Below are positions 17,589-26,816 of a DNA stretch of 64,000 nucleotides, piece by piece. The stretch comes from Mucilaginibacter sabulilitoris (lineage in GTDB: Bacteria > Bacteroidota > Bacteroidia > Sphingobacteriales > Sphingobacteriaceae): the NCBI RefSeq assembly GCF_034262375.1, contig NZ_CP139558.1, forward strand, positions 7,378,001 to 7,442,000. The letters run 5' to 3'. A program made the position numbers and the translations under genes. The notes under the pieces are model-generated. The model worked only from the letters and a program-made list of their open reading frames with translations, ran no database searches and was not told where the DNA came from. How positions within the stretch are numbered: position 1 is the stretch's first letter; each line of letters begins with the position of its first letter.

Positions 17589-18295
17589 ATCCGGTTTAAA
17601 AAATTCACCTCAAAGCAGGCTTCCAGTGCAGCAGTTTCAGTACGCAGCCGGCTTTCGCCTAAAGTTATTGGTTTAAAACCGTTCTGCAAAGCAGTTTCAA
17701 TTTCGGTAGGGGTAAAATCACCTTCCGGGCCTATAAGAATGAGATAGCGGCTCTGTAATATTAACTCATTACGCAGGCTTAGTTTTTTTCCGGGTTCGCA
17801 ATGGGCCATAAATTTTTGCCCGTCAAATGGCCGCGATAAAAGCTCACTGAGCTTTACCGGTTCATTTAAAACAGGGTGATATGCTTTAATGGATTGTTTA
17901 ATGGCCGCGGTGATGATCTTGCTGAGGCGATCAACCTTAGCTTCTTTGCGCTCCGACCGCTGACTGATAATGAGTGAGACCTCATCGATACCTATCTCCG
18001 TAGCTTTTTCTAAAAACCACTCCAGGCGTTCAATATTTTTTGTAGGGGCTACCGCTATGTGCAGGTGATGGCTACGCTTGTTAAATCCTTCTGTAACCGA
18101 TGTGATGTTTAAGATGGTACGTTTGGGATGGGCATCATGGATAACTGCGGTATAAAAACCTCCCTTACCATCAATCAGCTGCACTTCGCTGCCTGTTTCA
18201 AGCCTTAAAACACGTATAGCGTGTTTGCTTTCCTCTTCACTAAGAAAATATTGCGGGTGCGTGGGTTCAATATCAGGAGTATAAAAAAGTTGCAT
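17585..18295 (-). CDS. rsmE: 16S rRNA (uracil-1498-N3)-methyltransferase
   Basis: RsmE methylates N3 of U1498 in 16S rRNA with S-adenosylmethionine. The 236 residues are the usual length. An N-terminal PUA-like part ('SEEESKHAIRVLRLETGSEVQLIDGKGGFY') is followed by the SPOUT methylase knot: 'ERLEWFLEKATEIGIDEV', 'LILIGPEGDFTPTEIE' and 'ITLGESRLRTETAALEA'. It overlaps the DUF4159 gene downstream by four bases. A long inverted repeat lies just upstream (18306-18396). Confidence 0.93.
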   Translation of the reverse strand: MQLFYTPDIEPTHPQYFLSEEESKHAIRVLRLETGSEVQLIDGKGGFYTAVIHDAHPKRTILNITSVTEGFNKRSHHLHIAVAPTKNIERLEWFLEKATEIGIDEVSLIISQRSERKEAKVDRLSKIITAAIKQSIKAYHPVLNEPVKLSELLSRPFDGQKFMAHCEPGKKLSLRNELILQSRYLILIGPEGDFTPTEIETALQNGFKPITLGESRLRTETAALEACFEVNFLNRI

Positions 18296-18305
18296 ATTGA
18301 TAGAA

Positions 18306-18396
18306 GTATCAAGTAGTTAGCATCAAGTATCACGACATCCGTATCTGTTTCATGAAGCTTAAAAAATCCTGATACCTGATACTAACTACTTGATAC
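18306..18396. repeat. Inverted repeat of GTATCAAGTA words between corC-like and rsmE
   Basis: The left arm 18306-18332 begins GTATCAAGTAGTTAG. The right arm 18370-18396 ends with its exact complement (15 of 15), and the next 12 inner bases match at 10 positions. The 37-base centre has no open frame. It differs in sequence from the AATCAAGA element but has the same build: short near-identical words on both strands. Confidence 0.65.
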
Positions 18397-18408
18397 CATA
18401 TTTTGATA

Positions 18409-19749
18409 CTAATGTAAATCTACCGCATCTTCTTCATTTATAAGCAGCTCGAGCTTAACCGACTCAATATTCTGGTCTGATTTTCTTAATACGGTAATAT
18501 TATATCCGTTTGATTCTTTTTGCTCGCCTACATCGGGGATCTTGCCAAATATATCGCCCAGCCAACCAGACACCGTATCAAAATCGCCATCCTCGGGCAG
18601 GTCATGCGGTAAATGCTCGTTCACATCGTATATCGGCGCAAGGGCGTTAACTATAAATTCGCGGTCGTTTACTTTTTCAACAATAGGCTTTTCCTCATCG
18701 TACTCATCCTGTATCTCGCCTACCAATTCTTCCACAATATCCTCCAGGGTAACCATACCTGCAGTACCGCCAAACTCGTCAAGCACAATGGCAATCTGTA
18801 TGCGTTTTTGCTGCAGTTCGGCCATCAAATCGTTGATCTTTTTAGTTTCTGGTATAAAGTAGGGTTTCCTGATGATATCTTTTAATACGACCTCTTCATT
18901 ACGGGCTAATAACGGCAGAATATCTTTGGCATGTACAACGCCAATTATCTTGTCAATCACATCATCATAAACCGGCATGCGGGAGTAACCTTCGGTAATG
19001 ATCATATCAAGCAACTCCTCCTTGGTTGATGCTATGTCAATACCTGATATCTTGGTACGGGGCACCATGATATTTTTAACAACACGCTCATTAAAATCAA
19101 ACACATTCTGGATCAGCTCGTGCTCGTTTGAATCAAGCGCTCCTGTTTCGCGGCCCTGCTCAAGCAGGTATTGAAGCTCTTCTGAACTATGGTGAGCCTC
19201 GCCGCCGGGTAGGGTCTGTATGCCCAACAACTTCAATATAAAATTAGCAAAGGTGTTCAGTGTCCAAATGAACGGCCGGAAGGTAACGTAAAATATACGG
19301 AGTGGTAATGAAACGGTCATTACGGTACGTATTGAACGCTGTATAGCCAGCGATTTGGGAGCGAGCTCGCCAAATACAATGTGAAATACCGTAATGAGCG
19401 TAAATGCTGTTATATGGCTTATATTTATAATAATGTTAGAGGTAATTGTTAATCCCATTTCTGAAAATAACCTCAGCATAATGGTAGTCATCACCCCCTC
19501 GCCAACAACACCAAGCCCCAGCGAAGCAATGGTAATACCCAGCTGCGTGGCAGCCAGGTAACCATCTAAATTATACATAATGCCCCGCGCCACCTTGGCC
19601 ATGCGGCTTCCGGTTTTGGCCTGCAGTTCAATCTGCGATCCCCGTACACGTACCATGGCAAACTCGGCGGCTACAAAGAACCCGTTAAGCGCCACCAGTG
19701 CAAGTGTAGCAGCTATATAAAAGCCATTTATTTCGAGGTCGGGGGCCAT
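18409..19749 (-). CDS. CNNM/CorC-family (TlyC-like) membrane transporter
   Basis: This is a 446-residue inner-membrane protein. Residues about 1-190 are a DUF21/CNNM membrane domain (several helices; 'GFFVAAEFAMVRVRGSQIE', 'QLGITIASLGLGVVGE', 'FGELAPKSLAIQ'). A CBS pair follows (about 210-340: 'VMVPRTKISGID', 'YSRMPVYDD', 'IIGVVHAKDIL', 'FGGTAGMVTLEDIVEELVGEI'), then a CorC/HlyC C-terminal domain ('GDFDTVSGWLG'). The family is linked to Mg2+/Co2+ efflux; the older label hemolysin is not supported. A relative, GldE, takes part in gliding in Flavobacterium, but nothing here marks this copy as GldE. Its stop region lies next to an inverted repeat, and ppa is three bases upstream. Confidence 0.88.
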   Translation of the reverse strand: MAPDLEINGFYIAATLALVALNGFFVAAEFAMVRVRGSQIELQAKTGSRMAKVARGIMYNLDGYLAATQLGITIASLGLGVVGEGVMTTIMLRLFSEMGLTITSNIIINISHITAFTLITVFHIVFGELAPKSLAIQRSIRTVMTVSLPLRIFYVTFRPFIWTLNTFANFILKLLGIQTLPGGEAHHSSEELQYLLEQGRETGALDSNEHELIQNVFDFNERVVKNIMVPRTKISGIDIASTKEELLDMIITEGYSRMPVYDDVIDKIIGVVHAKDILPLLARNEEVVLKDIIRKPYFIPETKKINDLMAELQQKRIQIAIVLDEFGGTAGMVTLEDIVEELVGEIQDEYDEEKPIVEKVNDREFIVNALAPIYDVNEHLPHDLPEDGDFDTVSGWLGDIFGKIPDVGEQKESNGYNITVLRKSDQNIESVKLELLINEEDAVDLH

Positions 19750-19752
19750 TAA

Positions 19753-20301
19753 TTAAAAATTGTGCGTCGGAAAAGTAGTTTTATACAATTCCAAACTTTC
19801 CTGTATCACTTTATGCGCATAACGTAAACCTAACAGGTGTTCAATGGTTACATTTTTGCCTTCCAGCTTTTTATAATCTTTAAAGAAACGAACTATCTCG
19901 GTCATGGCATGAGGGGGCAGCTCGTTCAGATCATTGATGTAGTTTACAGACATATCATTCTTTGCTACGGCGATGATCTTATCGTCCTGCTCGCCATTAT
20001 CAACCATGTGCATCACGCCAACAACCTTTGCTTCGATGATAGACATAGGAAATACATCAATAGAGCAAAGAACAAGAATATCCAGCGGATCTTTATCATC
20101 GCAGTAAGTTTGAGGGATAAAGCCATAATTGGCCGGATACATAACCGATGAAAACAATACGCGGTCTAATTTCAATAAACCGGAATCCTTATCAATCTCA
20201 TACTTTGCTTTTGAGCCTTTCGGTATCTCGATTATTGCATTTACAATTTCAGGGATATTTTCACCGGGAGAAACCTGGTGCCAGGGGTGCAGTGTACTCA
20301 T
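19753..20301 (-). CDS. ppa: Inorganic pyrophosphatase (family I)
   Basis: This enzyme hydrolyses pyrophosphate to two phosphates in the cytoplasm and pulls biosynthetic reactions forward. The 182 residues fit a prokaryotic hexameric class I enzyme. The residues 'IEIPKGSKAKYEIDKDSGLLKLDR', 'YPANYGFIPQTY', the signature DDKDPLDILV (three metal Asp) and 'KVVGVMHMVDNGEQDDKIIAV' are intact. It lies three bases upstream of the CorC-like gene and 19 bases downstream of the DedA gene, so the three form a probable operon. Confidence 0.95.
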   Translation of the reverse strand: MSTLHPWHQVSPGENIPEIVNAIIEIPKGSKAKYEIDKDSGLLKLDRVLFSSVMYPANYGFIPQTYCDDKDPLDILVLCSIDVFPMSIIEAKVVGVMHMVDNGEQDDKIIAVAKNDMSVNYINDLNELPPHAMTEIVRFFKDYKKLEGKNVTIEHLLGLRYAHKVIQESLELYKTTFPTHNF

Positions 20302-20320
20302 TTAGTATATTATATTTATA

Positions 20321-20962
20321 TTATTTCTTTTCTTTTGCTTCTAAAATCTTCTTCCTTACATAAGCCACAATAAGCGGTATTGAGGTGGCTATTATAAGCC
20401 CTAACACTATGTACTGCAGGTAATCTTTTAACTGCGGAAACCTTTTACCTAAAAAAAAACCGCTTAACGTAAATGTACATACCCAGGTAACGCTACCTAT
20501 AAAGTTAAATAAAGTAAACCGCTTTATATCAACCTTTACAACACCTGCAAATATAGGAGCAAATGTTCTAACTATGGGGAAAAATCTGCCTAAAATCAAT
20601 GCCATGCCACCGTACTTGTTGTAAAACTCGCTGGCAAGCGTTACATAGCGTTTCTTAAAGAATAATGAATCGTTCTTATTAAAAAGTACAGGACCAGTGC
20701 GGTAGCCAAACCAATAACCGGTAAAGTTTCCCAATATCCCGGCTCCAATAAGCGATAATACTAATGTGGATATAGATACATCAACCTTGCCTGCTGAGCA
20801 CAGCAGGCCTGCCATAAATAACAGATAATCTCCCGGCAGAAAAAAGCCAAAAAACAAGCCGGTTTCAGCAAAAACAACAATAAGCAAGAGATAAAAGCCT
20901 CCCCTGCTTATGATGGATTGAGCGTCCGTTAAATTTTGAAGGTATTCCCAAAAACTTTCCAT
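20321..20962 (-). CDS. DedA-family inner-membrane protein
   Basis: This 213-residue integral membrane protein of the DedA/SNARE-associated family has 'ETGLFFGFFLPGDYLLFMAGLLCSAG' near the N-terminus, 'LGNFTGYWFGYRTG' and the signature region 'YNKYGGMALILGRFFPIVRTFAPIFAGVVKV' with the functional basic residues. Members are half-transporters that act as phospholipid flippases and need the proton motive force. It is the first gene of the DedA-ppa-corC run; a 57-bp spacer separates it from nuoN, and no terminator was seen there, so read-through from the nuo operon is possible. Confidence 0.9.
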   Translation of the reverse strand: MESFWEYLQNLTDAQSIISRGGFYLLLIVVFAETGLFFGFFLPGDYLLFMAGLLCSAGKVDVSISTLVLSLIGAGILGNFTGYWFGYRTGPVLFNKNDSLFFKKRYVTLASEFYNKYGGMALILGRFFPIVRTFAPIFAGVVKVDIKRFTLFNFIGSVTWVCTFTLSGFFLGKRFPQLKDYLQYIVLGLIIATSIPLIVAYVRKKILEAKEKK

Positions 20963-21019
20963 TCACTATATCTGTAAAACTACAAATATTAAATCAATTT
21001 GCAGTTATCCGTTTACTGA

Positions 21020-22399
21020 TTAAATGAACCGGGCGATAAAATCAGGATAGATACCTATAATGATGGTTACCAATGCCGCAACGGCAAATACGATTTTATA
21101 ATAAGCAGGTACAATCAGTTCTGAGCGATCGGCAGAGCGGAAATACATAGCTATAATAACCCTGAAATAATAGAAAATACTGATAATAGCATTTACTACT
21201 GCAATAATAACCAGCCAAACCTGGTACTTAGCCAGCGCACCCGAAAACATAAAGAACTTACCTATAAAGCCCGCTGTTAATGGTATGCCGGCTAACGAAA
21301 GCATAGCAATGGTTATTACAAACGCCAGGAATGGGTTACGCTTTGCCAGGCCATTAAAGCTTTCAAAATTATCGTTGCCATTTTGCTGTTGTACGAGTAT
21401 CAAGCCCCCGAAGGCGATGATAGAGGCGATAGAATAAGCAGTGGCATAAATAAATACCGAATTGGCCGAACCTGCACCCAAAGCTACAATAGCAAAAAGC
21501 AGGTAACCGGCATGTGATATACTTGAAAATGCCAGCATACGCTTAAAGCTTTGCTGATACAACGCCGTGATATTACCAATAAATAAAGTGATCACTGTAA
21601 TGATCAATAGTACTGGCACCCAAAAGTCAGATAGCGGGGCAAAACAAGCTGAAAATAAACGCAGGAACGCGGCAAAGCCTGCGGTTTTAACCACGGTTGA
21701 CATAAACGCTGTGATAAGCGTTGGCGATCCTTCATACACGTCTGGTGTCCAGAAATGGAAAGGGGCTGCGCCTACTTTAAAGCAAAGGCCAACAATGATG
21801 AGCGCTATGCCTGTATAAAACATCGGGTCGATGTGGTGTGGGTGCGATATAACCCAATCGCGTATTACTTCCAAACTGAACGTGCCGGTTGATCCATATA
21901 TGAGGGTGATACCAAACAGCAAGAAACCTGTTGAAAAAGCCCCCATCAAAAAGTATTTCAAAGCAGCTTCGTTTGACGCGAAATCGTTTTTCTTGATACC
22001 AGCCAGAATATATAAACTTACCGACATGATCTCGATACCGATAAACAGCATCACCAGGTTATAAAAAGAAACCATTACAATAATACCGGCCAGCGAAAAC
22101 AGGATGATGGCATAATACTCGGCCACATTCTTACTGATCTTTTCAAAGTACCCACCCGATAACATCAGGATAAGGATTGTAGTTATAATGGTGATACCCG
22201 AGAAAGCGATGGAGAAATTATCAAACATCATCATACCATGGTAAATAGGCTCAGCAACATTATTCCATTGGGCAATGGCTAAACCTAAAGCGGCTAACAG
22301 GCCAACAATAGTAACCGGCAATAATGATTTTGTAGCCTTATACAAGCCGAGGTACAAAAGCACTATAGGTAAAACAGATATGATGATTAAAGTATTCAT
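21020..22399 (-). CDS. nuoN: NADH-quinone oxidoreductase subunit N
   Basis: This 459-residue membrane subunit of complex I is one of three antiporter-like proton-pumping subunits. It has about 14 predicted helices. Typical stretches are 'NLVMLFIGIEIMSVSLYILAG', 'ALKYFLMGAFSTGFLLFG', 'CFKVGAAPFHFWTPDVYEGSP' (the Lys and Pro of the broken helix) and 'FKRMLAFSSISHAGYLLFA'. It is the last gene of the operon, 22 bp after nuoM. No clear terminator follows. Confidence 0.95.
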   Translation of the reverse strand: MNTLIIISVLPIVLLYLGLYKATKSLLPVTIVGLLAALGLAIAQWNNVAEPIYHGMMMFDNFSIAFSGITIITTILILMLSGGYFEKISKNVAEYYAIILFSLAGIIVMVSFYNLVMLFIGIEIMSVSLYILAGIKKNDFASNEAALKYFLMGAFSTGFLLFGITLIYGSTGTFSLEVIRDWVISHPHHIDPMFYTGIALIIVGLCFKVGAAPFHFWTPDVYEGSPTLITAFMSTVVKTAGFAAFLRLFSACFAPLSDFWVPVLLIITVITLFIGNITALYQQSFKRMLAFSSISHAGYLLFAIVALGAGSANSVFIYATAYSIASIIAFGGLILVQQQNGNDNFESFNGLAKRNPFLAFVITIAMLSLAGIPLTAGFIGKFFMFSGALAKYQVWLVIIAVVNAIISIFYYFRVIIAMYFRSADRSELIVPAYYKIVFAVAALVTIIIGIYPDFIARFI

Positions 22400-22421
22400 T
22401 TATTTCGAAATTCTAAATCAA

Positions 22422-23891
22422 TTAGAGTTTTGCGTTTATTGATTGTATTAAATTATGAACTGCCGCCTCAGATATATGCATAATAGGATGCGGATAAACA
22501 CCTATAGCAATGATTAGGATGCAAATAATACCCAATGTTAATTTTTCTGATGCGGTAATGTCGGTAAATGTGGCGGTAAGTTCGTTTGTTTCGCCTTGCA
22601 TTACATTTTTGTACATACGCAGCATATACACCGCTCCAAAAATAATGGTTAAACCAGCAATGGCCGATATCGTAATGTTCATATAATGAATAGCGCTGTA
22701 GTTGAACACGCTGTTCAATAACAAGAACTCACCTACAAAACCATTGGTTAGCGGCAAGCCAACAGTCCCCAGTACAATAATTAAAAATGCTATAGAAAAC
22801 TGTGGTGCTACTTTAGCTATACCACCCAACTCGCTTATTTCACGGGTATTCATTCTGCGGCTGATGATGTCCCAGATAAAGAACATACCTACAACATTAA
22901 TACCGTGGTTGAGCATTTGTATCAGCGCTCCCTGAACACCTGTAGCATTCCAGGCAAATATGCCCGCGGCTATAAGCCCAACGTGCGCTATAGATGAGTA
23001 AGCTACCAAACGCTTACCATCTTTTTGGTTAAATGCTATTATCGATGCATATACAATACCAATAACAGCCAGTATCATTACCAGACTTTGCCAATGTAAA
23101 AAGCCCGCAGGTGCATTAGGTATTAACCAGCGGATAACTCCATAAATTCCCATTTTAAGCATTATACCTGATAACAGCATGGTACCGGCCGTTGGGGCTT
23201 CGGTATAAGTATCGGGCTGCCAGGTATGGAATGGGAACAGCGGCATTTTGATAGCAAAGGCCAGGAAAAACGCCCAGAACACCAGCGACTGGTGATGCAC
23301 GTCTAAACCTATCCGGTAAAACTCATGCAGATCATACGTTTTGCCTGGGTTTTGCAGGTACATATAAATAATGCCCACCAGCATAAATAACGAACCGGCG
23401 AACGTGTATATAAAAAACTTAATAGTGATGCGGATGCGGTTTTCACCGCCCCACAGGGCACATATAAAATAAATAGGTATCAGGGCAGCTTCCCATCCTA
23501 CGTAAAATAAAAATCCGTCTAAAGCGGTAAATACAACCAGCAGGCCGGCTTGCATAAACAATATCAAGCCATAAAATGCACCTGCTTTTTTGTGCTGGTG
23601 TTCAAAGGTCGATAAAATGATAAGCGGTACAAGCAGCGTGGTAAGCAATACCATGATCATGCTGATACCGTCAATACCGGCACTAAAGTAAATACCAAAT
23701 TTGGCTATCCATGGCACATCAATGGCAAACTGCGTGCTTGCATCAGGTGTAAAACGGCTTAAAAATATACCCGCTATTACCAGTTCGGCAACAGAAAAAA
23801 ACAATGCAGCATATTTGGCAACCCCATTTTTTAATAAGGCTACAATAATTGCGGCAACTACTGGTAAAAAAATTAATATACTAACAGTCAT
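22422..23891 (-). CDS. nuoM: NADH-quinone oxidoreductase subunit M
   Basis: This 489-residue antiporter-like membrane subunit of complex I shows 'DGISMIMVLLTTLLVPL', 'FYVGWEAALIPIYFICALWGGENRIRI' with the conserved Glu of the proton path, 'FAIKMPLFPFHTWQPDTYTEAPTAGTMLLSG' and 'KRLVAYSSIAHVG'. Length and motifs are complete. It lies 22 bp upstream of nuoN and 24 bp downstream of nuoL in the same operon. Confidence 0.96.
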   Translation of the reverse strand: MTVSILIFLPVVAAIIVALLKNGVAKYAALFFSVAELVIAGIFLSRFTPDASTQFAIDVPWIAKFGIYFSAGIDGISMIMVLLTTLLVPLIILSTFEHQHKKAGAFYGLILFMQAGLLVVFTALDGFLFYVGWEAALIPIYFICALWGGENRIRITIKFFIYTFAGSLFMLVGIIYMYLQNPGKTYDLHEFYRIGLDVHHQSLVFWAFFLAFAIKMPLFPFHTWQPDTYTEAPTAGTMLLSGIMLKMGIYGVIRWLIPNAPAGFLHWQSLVMILAVIGIVYASIIAFNQKDGKRLVAYSSIAHVGLIAAGIFAWNATGVQGALIQMLNHGINVVGMFFIWDIISRRMNTREISELGGIAKVAPQFSIAFLIIVLGTVGLPLTNGFVGEFLLLNSVFNYSAIHYMNITISAIAGLTIIFGAVYMLRMYKNVMQGETNELTATFTDITASEKLTLGIICILIIAIGVYPHPIMHISEAAVHNLIQSINAKL

Positions 23892-23915
23892 TGTTATATG
23901 GTAAACGCTTATCGT

Positions 23916-25826
23916 TTATTTAGTTAATCCCAATATGCTATATGCCAATACAGCAATAATGCCCAGCACCATGATAAATATGTAGAAACCTACGTTTCCG
24001 GTTTGCAGTAAACGCAAACCCTTGCTGGTTTCAACAGTACCTTTGCCTATGCCATTCACCAGACCATCAATACCCAAACGGTCCACCACATTGTAAAAGA
24101 AATTCGACAGGAAATCTAATGGCTTGCGGATGATCATATCATAAAGCTCATCAATATAAAACTTGTTGTACGACAAGCTGGTTAATGCAGGGCGCTCCTC
24201 GGTATCTGCCGCCGGCACACTGCCTCCCTTTACATATTTAAAGTAAGCGTAAATCATGGCAACCAAAGCCAATACTACCGAAATACCCATCAGCATAAAC
24301 TCGGTATTAGCTTCTAAATGATGTTCGCCCAGTATGGCGTTTGATTTTTCAAATACCGGTGCCAGGAAATGCTCCAGTTCGTGGTGACCGCCTAATACTT
24401 CAGGTACGCCTATAAAACCACCAACTATAGAAAGTATAGCCAGCACAACAAGCGGAATGGTCATGCTTGCAGGCGACTCATGTACATGATGCTCTTGTTC
24501 ATGTGTACCGCGGAACTTACCGTAAAACGTGAGGTACAGCATCCTGAACATGTAGAAAGAAGTTAACATGGCCGTAAATACGCCTATTACATAAAAAGTT
24601 GTGCTATGCGCGTAGGCATGAGCCAGAATTTCGTCTTTTGAAAAGAAACCTGAGAACGGCGGAATACCTGATATAGCAATAGTACCAATCAGCATGGTTG
24701 CAAAAGTAATTTTGATCTTTCCTTTTAAACCACCCATTTTACGCATATCCTGTTCATCGCTCATGGCGTGGATCACCGAACCGGCGCCAAGGAACAATAA
24801 GGCTTTAAAGAAAGCGTGTGTTAGTACGTGGAAGAAAGCACCTGTATATGCGCCAACGCCCAAACCTAAAAACATATAACCCAACTGCGATACTGTTGAA
24901 TAAGCCAGTACCTTTTTAATGTCAGTCTGCGTTAGGGCAATCAGTGCCGCAAATAAGGCTGTTGCTAAACCAATTATCGCCACAATCTCCATGGTATCGG
25001 GAGACAGTGTATAGAATATGTTAGAGCGGGCAATCATGTAGATACCTGCTGTTACCATGGTAGCAGCATGTATCAGCGCCGATACCGGTGTTGGACCGGC
25101 CATCGCATCGGGTAGCCAGGTAAACAACGGCAACTGGGCAGATTTACCAACCGCGCCTACAAACAGCAATATCGTAATTGTAAAAAACGGCGCTGAGCCA
25201 ACTTTCATGGTTGCCGCTTTTGGAAATATAGTAGCAAACTCAATGCTTCCAAATGCGTATATGATCAGGAATACGCCTAATAAAAATCCAAGGTCGCCAA
25301 TACGGTTCATGATAAATGCTTTCTTGGCAGCGTCGGCATAACTTGGATTAGTATACCAAAAACCGATAAGCAGGTATGAGCATAAACCTACACCCTCCCA
25401 GCCAATAAACATAATCAGGTAGTTTGAGCCCATTACCAGTAGTAACATAAAGAACACGAACAGGTTCAGGTAAGCGAAAAACTTTCCAAAGCCATTATCA
25501 TGATGCATATAACCTATAGAGTACAGATGGATCAGAAAACCCACACCGGTAATAATGAGTAACATGATAGCACTTAACTGGTCAACCAAAAACGCGAATG
25601 GTATTTTCAATGCCCCAACTGATATCCAGTCAAAATAAGTAACATTAACAGGATGACCTGTTGATTTGATTTGGAAGAAAACAGCCAGGCTCAAACCAAA
25701 AGAAACCAGTACCAGGAGGCTGCCAATAAAGCCAATTACGTTTTTCGATAATGAATTGCGGCCAAGTCCGTTAATAATAAAACCGGCTAACGGTAATATA
25801 GGAATAAGCCAGATGTATTTATCCAT
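23916..25826 (-). CDS. nuoL: NADH-quinone oxidoreductase subunit L
   Basis: This 636-residue distal proton-pumping subunit has 'FFMLLLVMGSNYLIMFIGWEGVGLCSYLLIGFWY', 'GKSAQLPLFTWLPDAMAGPTPVSALIHAATMVTAG', 'IKKVLAYSTVSQLGYMF' and 'FHVLTHAFFKALLFLGAGSVIHAM', all diagnostic. After about residue 440 ('GTHEQEHHVHESPAS') comes the extension leading to the long lateral helix and a final membrane helix, 'FYIFIMVLGIIAVLAYSILGL'. It lies in the nuo operon, 104 bp after nuoK; that spacer carries short word repeats. Confidence 0.96.
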   Translation of the reverse strand: MDKYIWLIPILPLAGFIINGLGRNSLSKNVIGFIGSLLVLVSFGLSLAVFFQIKSTGHPVNVTYFDWISVGALKIPFAFLVDQLSAIMLLIITGVGFLIHLYSIGYMHHDNGFGKFFAYLNLFVFFMLLLVMGSNYLIMFIGWEGVGLCSYLLIGFWYTNPSYADAAKKAFIMNRIGDLGFLLGVFLIIYAFGSIEFATIFPKAATMKVGSAPFFTITILLFVGAVGKSAQLPLFTWLPDAMAGPTPVSALIHAATMVTAGIYMIARSNIFYTLSPDTMEIVAIIGLATALFAALIALTQTDIKKVLAYSTVSQLGYMFLGLGVGAYTGAFFHVLTHAFFKALLFLGAGSVIHAMSDEQDMRKMGGLKGKIKITFATMLIGTIAISGIPPFSGFFSKDEILAHAYAHSTTFYVIGVFTAMLTSFYMFRMLYLTFYGKFRGTHEQEHHVHESPASMTIPLVVLAILSIVGGFIGVPEVLGGHHELEHFLAPVFEKSNAILGEHHLEANTEFMLMGISVVLALVAMIYAYFKYVKGGSVPAADTEERPALTSLSYNKFYIDELYDMIIRKPLDFLSNFFYNVVDRLGIDGLVNGIGKGTVETSKGLRLLQTGNVGFYIFIMVLGIIAVLAYSILGLTK

Positions 25827-25835
25827 GTTTGCTAT

Positions 25836-25927
25836 ACGTTGTACGTGTTACGCTATACGTTTTTATATTTATTATATATTTTAATCTACTTTTCAAATCC
25901 GAAATCGAAACTCCGAAATCCGAAATC
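25836..25927. repeat. Short direct word repeats in the nuoK-nuoL spacer
   Basis: Bases 25831-25860 read GCTATACGT, GTACGTGTTACG, CTATACGT, and 25897-25927 contain four CGAAATC-like words (CCGAAATCGAAACTCCGAAA and on). These are low-complexity word repeats of the same style as the other spacers; no gene is seen. Confidence 0.45.
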
Positions 25928-25930
25928 AAG

Positions 25931-26260
25931 CTACCATTTAAGCCTGTTGAGCACGTTGATGTCGATGGAATTGGTATTCCGGTATATCATTACTATAATA
26001 GCCAGGCCTACCGCTACTTCGGCTGCGGCCAGCGCCATAATAAAAAATACGAAAACCTGTCCGCTGGCATCGCCCCTGTACACAGAAAATGCAGTAAGCA
26101 GCAAATTAACCGCGTTAAGCATTAGCTCAACCGACATAAATATCACAATGGCGTTGCGGCGGATCAATACGCCAATTACACCTATCGAAAAAATAATGGT
26201 ACTTAATAATATGTAATGATTAAGCGGTACCGCGTGTATGGTATTTATTAAACTTTCCAT
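25931..26260 (-). CDS. nuoK: NADH-quinone oxidoreductase subunit K
   Basis: This 109-residue membrane subunit has three helices. 'IGVLIRRNAIVIFMSVELMLNAVNLLLTAFS' contains the conserved Glu in helix 2 (MSVELM), and 'FFIMALAAAEVAVGLAIIVMIYRN' holds the second conserved Glu of the proton channel. Its ATG overlaps the nuoJ stop by one base (TAATG), which points to coupled translation. Confidence 0.96.
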   Translation of the reverse strand: MESLINTIHAVPLNHYILLSTIIFSIGVIGVLIRRNAIVIFMSVELMLNAVNLLLTAFSVYRGDASGQVFVFFIMALAAAEVAVGLAIIVMIYRNTNSIDINVLNRLKW

Positions 26261-26757
26261 TATGCAGCTTTAGGGTCTTTTGTAGCCAGCAGAACCGCGC
26301 CTACCATTGCCGATAACAGCAATATTGACGATACTTCAAATGGCAGTAAAAATTCATTAAACAATACTTTACCTAAGTTTTTTACCAGGCCCAAACCTGG
26401 ATCTTTCAAAACAACCGGGTTTGAAACGCCCATCGATTTTAATGAAGCTACCAGCGCCACTATCAAAATGCCACCGCCAACTACACCGGCAGCTTTTACC
26501 ATGAAGGGTTTTATAGGTTCGCTTTCCTTATTCAGGTTAATGAGCATCAGCGTGTACAGGAACAATACCAGTATAGCCCCCATATACACTATAAAGTTCA
26601 CTATCGCCAAAAACTGCGCGTTCAATAAAATGTATTGAATGGTGAACATAAAAAAGGTCAGTACCAGATAAAGGATACTATGTACCGGATTTTTGGCCGA
26701 GATAACCAGTATCGAAAAGAATATGGACAAAAACGCGATGAAGTAAAATGTACTCAT
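26260..26757 (-). CDS. nuoJ: NADH-quinone oxidoreductase subunit J
   Basis: This 165-residue membrane subunit has five predicted helices. The family signature is 'NPVHSILYLVLTFFMFTIQYILLNAQFLAIVNFIVYMGAILVLFLY', whose third helix forms the pi-bulge gate in complex I structures. It lies between nuoI (59 bp upstream) and nuoK (one-base overlap). Its stop region reads 'LLATKDPKAA'. Confidence 0.95.
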   Translation of the reverse strand: MSTFYFIAFLSIFFSILVISAKNPVHSILYLVLTFFMFTIQYILLNAQFLAIVNFIVYMGAILVLFLYTLMLINLNKESEPIKPFMVKAAGVVGGGILIVALVASLKSMGVSNPVVLKDPGLGLVKNLGKVLFNEFLLPFEVSSILLLSAMVGAVLLATKDPKAA

Positions 26758-26816
26758 GTTTATATTTACAAAATACCCTGCCCGTTAAAAGAGTTGGGCA
26801 AAGGTATAAAACTTCT

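Noticed and set aside
18409..19749. Calling the CNNM/CorC protein GldE or a hemolysin
   Set aside because: No gliding genes adjoin it and the family is linked to metal transport; only the general name is supported.
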